The position numbers and the translations under genes are program-made. The notes below the pieces were generated by a model that did no database searches, was not told the origin of the DNA, and saw only the letters and a list, made by a program, of their open reading frames with translations. Below are positions 1-5,135 of a stretch of 5,135 nt of DNA, piece after piece. Positions within the stretch are counted from its first letter, which is position 1; every line of letters starts with the position of its first letter. Source of the stretch: Flavisolibacter sp. (GTDB lineage: Bacteria; Bacteroidota; Bacteroidia; Chitinophagales; Chitinophagaceae); the NCBI GenBank assembly GCA_025936195.1, contig JAICTW010000255.1, forward strand, positions 1 to 5,135, given 5' to 3'.

Positions 1-1052
1 GGAGTATAAGAAATATAGATAGCCGAAAAGTATATTTGGTACAAGCATCTAACATTAGTTCTTATATTGATTCTACTGTATATTCTAACAACAAATTTGT
101 GTTTAAAATACCGGCCAAACAATATTCGAACAAGGTGGTCAGTATAGTTTATGTAGACTCTAACAGTCACAAGATTCGAACATTGGATTTTACTAATCAT
201 ATTCTTTCTTCAAAAAATCAAGCGTATAGTTATAATGCTTTTGATATAGGGGAAGAAAATATATTAATTGTTGGAATAGCCAATGTTAGGGAAGATTCAA
301 TTAAGGGAACACACATTAAAATTAGAATTGACAGCATAAAAATAAATGGAGGTATTGAAACAGACGCTTTGTACAAAACTCAAATGATGGATTTTGGCTA
401 TTTAGAGGGTGATGTTAATACAAGAACAAAAATTCTGAGTGACTATTTATCAATAATTCATCAATATCCCACTTCTCAATATTTACTTTCTAAATTAGAT
501 GAAAACAAATCGGTATTAAGCAAAGTCGAATTAGAAGCAATGTTAAGTGCCTTTAAAAAAGAAACTCTATTATCGCAAATCGGCAAAACATTGACTTCTT
601 ATACAAACAATAAAAGTAGAGTTACTGTTTTAAAGAATTTGAAACTAAATGACGAAAGCGGTAATAGGGTTGAAGTAATTAACCCCGGTGCGAAAATAAA
701 TATGATTGTTCTGTGGGCGAGTTGGTGCGGTCCATGCCGAAAGGAGATACCAACAATAAAAAAGCTTTACAATAAGTATCATGAGCAAGGTTTATCTGTT
801 ACAAGCATTTCAATTGACAAGAAAATCGAAAGTTGGAGAATAGCCTTAGTTTCAGAAAAAATGAATTGGTCACAGTTGATTGTCCCTGATAGTTTAGAAA
901 ACTCTTTTTCTTCTGAATACGAAATAAGTTCAATCCCGGAGACTATTTTCACCAATGCAAATGGCGTTGTACTTCAACGCGTCATTGGTTTTGAAGGAAA
1001 CAGATATTACATGTATGAAAATATCATCAAGAAGGAGTTAGGTGGACTTTAA
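1..1052 (+). CDS. TlpA-like thiol-disulfide oxidoreductase with DUF4369-like N-terminal region (5' partial)
   Basis: The reading frame is open from the left edge (first complete codon at 3) to TAA at 1050-1052, so the start lies upstream. The TTG at 36 is only an internal codon. About 349 residues are visible. The first ~110 (e.g. KVYLVQASN, then DSTVYSNNKFVFKIPAK) resemble the beta-rich DUF4369 region that precedes thioredoxin domains in many Bacteroidota proteins; a helical, charged linker follows. The C-terminal ~140 residues form a TlpA/AhpC-TSA-type thioredoxin fold: the active site WCGPC is at 723-737 inside VLWASWCGPCRKEIP, and SIPET places the expected cis-proline at 936-938. The two active-site cysteines are the only cysteines in the visible part, as expected for a redox protein. 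The family works in the periplasm, usually lipid-anchored or exported, but the signal peptide would be outside the window. The gene lies 168 bases upstream of the peptide exporter, so it may serve that system; this is inference. The domain call is firm, the substrate unknown. Confidence 0.87.
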   Translation, partial: SIRNIDSRKVYLVQASNISSYIDSTVYSNNKFVFKIPAKQYSNKVVSIVYVDSNSHKIRTLDFTNHILSSKNQAYSYNAFDIGEENILIVGIANVREDSIKGTHIKIRIDSIKINGGIETDALYKTQMMDFGYLEGDVNTRTKILSDYLSIIHQYPTSQYLLSKLDENKSVLSKVELEAMLSAFKKETLLSQIGKTLTSYTNNKSRVTVLKNLKLNDESGNRVEVINPGAKINMIVLWASWCGPCRKEIPTIKKLYNKYHEQGLSVTSISIDKKIESWRIALVSEKMNWSQLIVPDSLENSFSSEYEISSIPETIFTNANGVVLQRVIGFEGNRYYMYENIIKKELGGL

Positions 1053-1168
1053 TGGAGATTATCCCTTTGTATTCCTTTTACACAAACAAGACCAAGGCAA
1101 TTCTTGAGCCGAACAAATTTCAGGTTTTTGATGCAAGCTATTTCAATGGCCCGCAACAGAGATATTAA
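1052..1168 (+). other. Doubtful 38-codon open frame in the gap before the transporter gene
   Basis: An ATG overlaps the stop of the oxidoreductase gene as TAATG, a geometry compatible with translational coupling. It opens a frame of 38 codons beginning MEIIPLYSFYTNK and ending FNGPQQRY, with TAA at 1166-1168. I recognise no family, membrane segment or leader motif. The other two frames of this gap also contain short open stretches, so chance is a good explanation. The rest of the gap, 1169-1220, is AT-rich and shows no convincing hairpin, RNA or Bacteroidota-type promoter. The gap could hold the remnant of a lost gene or simply be untranslated leader for the transporter. Confidence 0.2.
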
Positions 1169-1220
1169 TGAATAACGCCTACACCATCATCCAGTGGCAT
1201 TTAATAAAAATCAATTAATA

Positions 1221-3584
1221 ATGTTCGTATTTTATAAACAATCCGACACCATGGATTGTGGCCCTACCTGCCTGCGCATGGTGGCGAAGCATTACAAAAA
1301 AGATATTTCACTTCAATACTTAAGAGACAAAACAAAGATCGGCAAAGAGGGTGTCAATCTTTTAGGCATTAGCGAGGCCGCAGAAGCAATTGGTTTCCGA
1401 ACTCAATCTGTAAAAATTGATTTTAAAACCTTAATTAACGAAGCAAGGCTTCCTGCCATTCTTCATTGGAACCAAAACCATTTTGTTATTCTCTATAAAG
1501 TAAAAGGTAAAAAGCTTTTCATTGCCGATCCTGCAAAAGGATTAATTAATTATACAGAAGAAGAGTTCAAACAGCACTGGATCAGTGATAAAGGTGAAGA
1601 AGGCATTACACTTTTATTAGAACCATCTCCTGCTTTTTATAGAAACGAATTTGACACAGAAGAGAAAAAAGGATTGCATTTCAAAAATATTTTTCACTAC
1701 ATACTTCCTTATAAAAAATTAGTATTTCAATTATTAGTTGGTCTTGGTGTATCAAGCCTTTTACAGTTGTTCCTTCCTTTTCTTACGCAAAGCATTGTAG
1801 ATACCGGCATCAATACAGCCAATATTCATTTTGTCTATATCGTTCTTCTGGCGCAAATAGCTTTGTTTGCAGGCCGCATTGCTGTTGAATTTGTACGGAG
1901 TTGGATTTTGCTTCACATCAGCACACGCATCAACATTTCCATTCTTACTGATTTTCTTATTAAGCTGATGAAGCTCCCGGTTTCATTTTTTGATAGCAAG
2001 CATACCGGCGATATTCTTCAAAGAATGAACGATCACAGTCGCATTGAATCTTTTCTTACCGGTTCATCTCTCAACACTTTGTTCTCATTGGTTAACCTGC
2101 TTGTGTTTTCTGTAGTTCTCGCTATTTTCAATGTGTACATCTTCGCTGTTTTTTTAATTGCAAGTATTCTCTACTCAGCCTGGGTCATTTTATTCCTGAA
2201 AAAAAGAAGGCAACTCGATTATAAACGTTTTGAAGTAGCGGCCAAAGAACAAAGCGCCACGATTCAAATGGTGCAGGGTATGCAGGAAATAAAACTGAAT
2301 GGCGTGGAAAAGCCCATGCGCTGGAACTGGGAACGATTGCAGGCGAAGCTTTTCAAATTAAGCATGAAAGGCCTGTCCATAAATCAATGGCAACAATCCG
2401 GTGCATTTTTTATTAATGAAGGCAAAAATATTTTTATCACCTTCCTGTCCGCTAAAGCAGTTATTGATGGAGAGATGACATTAGGCTCCATGCTTGCAGT
2501 GCAATACATTATCGGCCAGTTGAACGGTCCTATTGAACAATTGATCGGGTTCATACAAAGCTGGCAAAATGCAAAGATCAGCATGGAGCGGTTGAATGAA
2601 ATTCATACTATGGAAGATGAAGAACCGGAAAGCAGGGAATTTCAATATCAGTTGCCTGCTGCGTTTGCGAGAAGATTGGTGGGAGGAAAAGCCCCCTCCG
2701 GCTCCCCCGGTGGGGGAGAGACCTATGCACAGCCCATGCTTATGGAAGTTTCTGCGCATTTAATGGATAGTCATTTGTTGGAAGAATCTTCAAAAAGCGA
2801 GGTTAATAAAGATGTCTTTCCCCACTTGGGAGAAATGAAGGGGACCGGGGCGATCCATTTCGAAAACCTAAGCTTCACTTATCCTGGTGCAGGTAACGAG
2901 CCTGTGTTGATGGAAATTAATTTGTCTATTCCAAGAGGGAAGACAACTGCTATTGTTGGTGTTAGTGGAAGTGGCAAGACTACTTTGCTGAAATTGCTTT
3001 TGAAATTTTATGAGCCACAAAAAGGCGAGATCAAATTAGACAGAACTTCTTTACAAAACATCAGCCACAAACTTTGGAGGAGCCATTGCGGAGTGGTGAT
3101 GCAGGAGAGCTTTATTTTTTCAGACACTATTGCCAGAAATATTGCAGTAGGTGCTGAGAAGATTGATATGGAAAAATTGTATCAGGCTGTGGATGTAGCC
3201 AATATTCGTGAGTTTATTGAAAGTCTTCCTCTTGGTTTTAATACAAAGATCGGTGCAGAAGGGTCCGGCATCAGCATGGGACAAAAACAAAGACTATTAA
3301 TTGCAAGAGCCGTGTACCGTGATCCTGAATTTATTTTTTTTGATGAAGCCACCAACAGTCTTGATGCCAATAACGAAAGTCAGATCATTCAGAACCTGAA
3401 TTCCTTTTTTAAAGGAAGAACGGTAATCATTGTTGCGCATCGCTTAAGCACGGTAAAAAACGCCGATCAGATAGTGGTGTTGAACAAAGGCGTTATTACA
3501 GAAAAAGGAACGCATAATGAATTGGTGAGTTTAAAAGGCGACTACTTCACTCTTGTAAAAAACCAGTTGGAATTGGGACAGTAA
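1221..3584 (+). CDS. Peptidase domain-containing ABC transporter (C39 protease, PCAT-type peptide exporter)
   Basis: An inner-membrane exporter that cuts double-glycine leaders and pumps the freed peptide out using ATP. I choose ATG at 1221 (787 aa); a GTG at 1194 would add nine residues, but the ATG puts the protease motif at the usual distance from the N-terminus. Residues 1-~130 are the C39 peptidase: oxyanion-hole Gln7, catalytic Cys13 (MDCGPTC), His87 (NHFVIL) and Asp103 (ADPAKG). Six hydrophobic segments follow at roughly 167-194, 203-224, 287-304, 305-326, 394-417 and 419-445. The ATPase domain spans about 545-787: Walker A GVSGSGKT at 580-587, Q-loop Gln628, signature ISMGQ (Met where Gly or Gln is usual), Walker B FIFFDE ending at Glu709, D-loop SLDA and switch His740. 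All catalytic residues are present, so it should be active. The linker at about 480-545 is unusually long and contains a repeat insertion. The adaptor gene and a leader-peptide gene follow on the same strand, probably as one operon. Confidence 0.96.
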   Translation: MFVFYKQSDTMDCGPTCLRMVAKHYKKDISLQYLRDKTKIGKEGVNLLGISEAAEAIGFRTQSVKIDFKTLINEARLPAILHWNQNHFVILYKVKGKKLFIADPAKGLINYTEEEFKQHWISDKGEEGITLLLEPSPAFYRNEFDTEEKKGLHFKNIFHYILPYKKLVFQLLVGLGVSSLLQLFLPFLTQSIVDTGINTANIHFVYIVLLAQIALFAGRIAVEFVRSWILLHISTRINISILTDFLIKLMKLPVSFFDSKHTGDILQRMNDHSRIESFLTGSSLNTLFSLVNLLVFSVVLAIFNVYIFAVFLIASILYSAWVILFLKKRRQLDYKRFEVAAKEQSATIQMVQGMQEIKLNGVEKPMRWNWERLQAKLFKLSMKGLSINQWQQSGAFFINEGKNIFITFLSAKAVIDGEMTLGSMLAVQYIIGQLNGPIEQLIGFIQSWQNAKISMERLNEIHTMEDEEPESREFQYQLPAAFARRLVGGKAPSGSPGGGETYAQPMLMEVSAHLMDSHLLEESSKSEVNKDVFPHLGEMKGTGAIHFENLSFTYPGAGNEPVLMEINLSIPRGKTTAIVGVSGSGKTTLLKLLLKFYEPQKGEIKLDRTSLQNISHKLWRSHCGVVMQESFIFSDTIARNIAVGAEKIDMEKLYQAVDVANIREFIESLPLGFNTKIGAEGSGISMGQKQRLLIARAVYRDPEFIFFDEATNSLDANNESQIIQNLNSFFKGRTVIIVAHRLSTVKNADQIVVLNKGVITEKGTHNELVSLKGDYFTLVKNQLELGQ
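2687..2851 (+). repeat. GC-rich double-hairpin repeat inserted in frame in the transporter linker
   Basis: The stretch opens with GCCCCCTCCGG and a perfect hairpin: CTCCCCC at 2702-2708, loop GGT, GGGGGAG at 2712-2718. It closes with a weaker hairpin, TTTCCCC at 2817-2823 against GGGAGAAA at 2828-2835 with one mismatch, followed by GGGGACCGGGGC. The outermost GCCCC (2691-2695) and GGGGC (2847-2851) are reverse complements. Its G/C homopolymer runs are unlike the AT-leaning DNA around it. It encodes KAPSGSPGGGET and a polar stretch between the membrane and ATPase domains, where close relatives, as I remember them, have a much shorter linker. It resembles interspersed palindromic elements seen in Bacteroidota genomes; other copies cannot be seen in this window. 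Boundaries are approximate. Confidence 0.55.
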
Positions 3585-3595
3585 TATTCTAATTA

Positions 3596-3620
3596 ATGCT
3601 TCGACAGGCTCAGCATAACA
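3596..3620 (+). repeat. Short interspersed-repeat-like sequence between transporter and adaptor genes
   Basis: The gap of 58 bases between the transporter stop and the adaptor start contains CTTCGACAGGCTCAGCAT followed by AACA. This closely matches a short motif (CTTCGACAGGCTCAG, often followed by CATGACA or GGTGACA) that I recall recurring in intergenic DNA of many bacteria, including Bacteroidota. It has a small inverted repeat, ATGCT at 3596-3600 against AGCAT at 3612-3616, with an 11-base loop. No T tract follows, so it does not look like an intrinsic terminator. The identification as a repeat rests on memory, since only one copy is in the window. Confidence 0.45.
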
Positions 3621-3642
3621 TCTTCGGATAAAAATTGACACT

Positions 3643-4944
3643 ATGCCAGCAACTCTTCGTTTACAACAAACAAGTGATGAACTGATAAGCAATGAGGTGA
3701 AAGAAATCATCAGCTATCGTCCGCACTGGATGATCCGAAAGGGAAATCTTCTATTTCTTTTGGTGTTGCTTTCTCTTCTTACGCTTACCTGGTTCATCTC
3801 GTATCCTGACATTATCAATGGCTCTGCAAGATTGGTGTCCTTAAATGCACCCAAGATGATCAGTCCGAAAACGGAAGGAAAAATTGTTAAGCTTTTTGTA
3901 AGCGATGGAGAAGAAGTGCAAAAGGGGAAGCACCTTGCTTATATGGAGAGCACAGCATCTTACAAGGAAGTAATTCAATTAAGAAACTGGATAGAACAAA
4001 CCATCAATGAAACAAAGAATAATGATTATACTGTTTTGATAAAGAATCCTGTTCCGGTTTTATTTGACCTTGGAGAATTGCAATCGCCCTATCAGAATTT
4101 TCAAAACCAGTTTGCTGAAACGAAACAGCTGCTGGCAAGCGGCTATTATCAAAACAAGAAAGCGGCTCTTCAAAAAGATCTTCAATATTTATCCAGCCTG
4201 AAGGCCACAACTTACCAGCAAAAAACTTTACTGGAACAGGACCAGCAATTGCAAAAAAAGAAATATGAGGCTTATGAAGGTTTGGAAAAAGAAAAAGTGA
4301 TTGCACCATTGGAATTGAACCAGTATAAAAGCAAATTGATCTCAAAGGAGCAAAGCATTAAGCAAATAAATTCTCAGTTAACCAACAGTGACCTGGCAAG
4401 CCATAGCAAGGAAAAAGAAATCATGGATTTGGAAAAGCAGGTAATGGACCAGCAACAAAGCTTTCATTCTGCCTTGCTTGATCTGAAAAGCGAAGTGGAG
4501 AAATGGATACAACAATATGTTTTGATTGCTTCTGAAAATGGCAGGCTTATGTTTGTTTCTTCTTTGCAGGAAAATCAATTGATTGGTGTCGGCCAGGAGC
4601 TTTTTTACGTGCAGCCTAAAGAGACTAATTGCTACGCGGAATTAATGATAGCGCAAAAAGGCATTGGTAAGGTCAGGAAAGGAGAGAAGGTGATTTTAAA
4701 AGCAGACGGATATCCCAACGAAGAATACGGGCATTTGACAGGTGTGATCAGTTATATTTCTAACATGCCCAACCGGAGAGACAGCTTTTCGGTCAAAGTG
4801 AATTTGCCACGAGGATTGAAAACAAATTATAATAAAGAAATTTTCTTCCGGAATAATTTATCTGCACAGGCAGAGATAATAACGGATGACAGAAGGTTAT
4901 TTGACCGCTTGCTTGGGCAATTGAAACAGGTTTGGGAAAGATAA
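3643..4944 (+). CDS. HlyD-family periplasmic adaptor (membrane fusion protein) of the peptide exporter
   Basis: This 433-residue protein would bridge the ABC exporter in the inner membrane to an outer-membrane TolC-like channel. Layout: a short cytoplasmic N-terminus (1-34), one membrane helix at about 35-54 (LLFLLVLLSLLTLTWFI), and the first half of a lipoyl-like domain at about 72-103 (SPKTEGKIVKLFVSDGEEVQKGK). A long Gln/Lys/Glu-rich helical hairpin follows at about 105-290. The second lipoyl half is at about 291-325 (LIASENGRLMFV), and then a beta-barrel region to about 415 (e.g. VRKGEKVILKADGYP and TGVISYISNMP). The order and length are typical of bacteriocin/hemolysin-type adaptors in Bacteroidota. 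ATG at 3643 is the natural start, giving the short N-terminus before the helix; there is no strong Shine-Dalgarno sequence, as is common in this phylum. It lies 58 bases after the transporter gene and is most likely co-transcribed with it. No outer-membrane partner is present in the window. Confidence 0.95.
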   Translation: MPATLRLQQTSDELISNEVKEIISYRPHWMIRKGNLLFLLVLLSLLTLTWFISYPDIINGSARLVSLNAPKMISPKTEGKIVKLFVSDGEEVQKGKHLAYMESTASYKEVIQLRNWIEQTINETKNNDYTVLIKNPVPVLFDLGELQSPYQNFQNQFAETKQLLASGYYQNKKAALQKDLQYLSSLKATTYQQKTLLEQDQQLQKKKYEAYEGLEKEKVIAPLELNQYKSKLISKEQSIKQINSQLTNSDLASHSKEKEIMDLEKQVMDQQQSFHSALLDLKSEVEKWIQQYVLIASENGRLMFVSSLQENQLIGVGQELFYVQPKETNCYAELMIAQKGIGKVRKGEKVILKADGYPNEEYGHLTGVISYISNMPNRRDSFSVKVNLPRGLKTNYNKEIFFRNNLSAQAEIITDDRRLFDRLLGQLKQVWER

Positions 4945-5013
4945 AAAGGCCCGAGTAGTAAACTCTTTGTTTGCAAACAAAAGGTAAAAGAGCCTGGTAC
5001 CTGAACCCGGGCC
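4945..5013. terminator. Nested inverted repeat between adaptor and precursor genes (possible terminator/attenuator)
   Basis: Immediately after the adaptor stop, GGCCCG (4948-4953) pairs with CGGGCC (5008-5013), extended by two further pairs across a mismatch. Inside, CTCTTT (4963-4968) pairs with AAAGAG (4987-4992), and a perfect 16-base palindrome, TTTGTTTGCAAACAAA, occupies 4966-4981. The outer stem is preceded by AAAAA on the plus strand, so the minus-strand transcript would end GGGCC-TTTTT like an intrinsic terminator. On the plus strand no T run follows directly. It may terminate or attenuate transcription from the exporter genes and so set the ratio of exporter to precursor, or be a stability element. 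The structure is seen; the role is inferred. Confidence 0.42.
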
Positions 5014-5039
5014 GATTAAGCAAATTTAAATTTTAAGAA

Positions 5040-5135
5040 ATGAAAAAGTTTCGAACTTTAGGAAGAAACCTAAGTAAAGAAGAACAAAAGATGGTTTTGG
5101 GTGGTTCATCATGTTCAATGACATATCAAGATTCA
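5040..5135 (+). CDS. Double-glycine leader peptide precursor (3' partial), likely substrate of the exporter
   Basis: ATG at 5040 opens a frame that runs off the right edge after 32 codons. Residues 1-22 form a leader that starts MKKFRTLGRN and ends LSKEEQKMVLGG. It fits the double-glycine consensus LSxxELxxIxGG: Leu at -12, Ser at -11, Glu at -8, Val at -4 and Gly-Gly at -2/-1, with Gln replacing the usual Leu at -7. The cut would fall after 5105, leaving a core that begins SSCSMTYQDS and contains a Cys and several Ser/Thr. Such leaders are read by C39 peptidase domains like that of the transporter upstream, which makes this its probable substrate. The short gene has an AT-rich upstream region with an AAATTTAAATTT palindrome (5022-5033) and no clear Shine-Dalgarno sequence. 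Without the rest of the core I cannot say whether it is a bacteriocin, a modified peptide or a signalling peptide. Similar bacteriocin-type leaders are frequent in Bacteroidota. Confidence 0.85.
   Translation, partial: MKKFRTLGRNLSKEEQKMVLGGSSCSMTYQDS

Noticed and set aside
36..38. TTG as the true start of the oxidoreductase gene
   Set aside because: The same frame is open upstream to the window edge and the residues before it (KVYLVQ) already look like part of the N-terminal domain, so the gene simply begins outside the window.
1194..1196. GTG as the start of the transporter gene
   Set aside because: It adds nine residues before the usual compact N-terminus of C39 domains; ATG at 1221, just after an AT-rich stretch, fits the family better. 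It cannot be fully excluded.
2384..2759. Minus-strand open frames opposite the transporter linker
   Set aside because: They lie fully antisense to a gene with intact catalytic motifs, show no recognisable domain, and the longest owes its Gly-rich run to the complement of the G/C repeat.
4004..4578. Minus-strand open frames opposite the adaptor
   Set aside because: They are antisense to the coiled-coil region of a well-supported gene and have no recognisable content.
4966..5005. Bacteroidota-type promoter (TTTG ... TAnnTTTG) before the precursor gene
   Set aside because: TTTG is present, but the only TA at a possible distance (TACCTGAA at 4998) matches the -7 element poorly and the spacing is too long.
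4793..5023. Minus-strand open frame crossing the end of the adaptor gene and the inverted repeat
   Set aside because: It overlaps a confident gene and a hairpin region, and its translation shows no family features.
1..5135. CRISPR arrays, tRNA or rRNA genes, transposase genes
   Set aside because: No regularly spaced direct repeats, no cloverleaf-like or rRNA-like sequence and no transposase motifs were seen on either strand.

Overview
The window looks like a chromosomal stretch from a member of the Bacteroidota, most likely near the Chitinophagaceae/Sphingobacteriales. This rests on the AT-leaning coding sequence, starts without clear Shine-Dalgarno sequences, a DUF4369-like plus TlpA-type thioredoxin architecture, and a double-glycine leader of the style common in that group. 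All recognisable genes lie on the plus strand. The lineage is inferred from gene style, not from a marker gene.

Layout: (1) 1-1052 is the 3' part of a gene for an envelope thiol-disulfide oxidoreductase with a WCGPC active site; its 5' end lies outside the window. (2) 1053-1220 is a short gap holding only a doubtful 38-codon frame. (3) 1221-3584 encodes a complete peptidase-containing ABC transporter (C39 cysteine protease, six-helix membrane domain, ATPase) of the bacteriocin/peptide exporter type. (4) After a 58-base gap carrying a short interspersed-repeat-like sequence, 3643-4944 encodes the HlyD-type periplasmic adaptor. (5) After a nested inverted repeat at 4948-5013, position 5040 starts a small gene whose first 22 codons are a textbook double-glycine leader (LSKEEQKMVLGG), followed by a core beginning SSCSMTYQDS. 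The window ends inside this core.

Together the ABC protease-transporter, the adaptor and the leader peptide form a type I peptide-export module. The transporter's C39 domain would cut the precursor after Gly-Gly and pump the core out through the adaptor and an outer-membrane TolC-like channel, which is not in this window. The precursor is the natural substrate candidate. Its core is truncated, so its class (bacteriocin, modified peptide, signalling peptide) cannot be decided. The upstream thioredoxin-like protein may manage cysteines of the exported peptide, but that is inference from proximity.

The most unusual structural point is an apparent in-frame insertion of a GC-rich double-hairpin repeat (about 2687-2851) into the linker between the membrane and ATPase domains of the transporter. 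It adds low-complexity residues (KAPSGSPGGGET and following) without breaking the frame.
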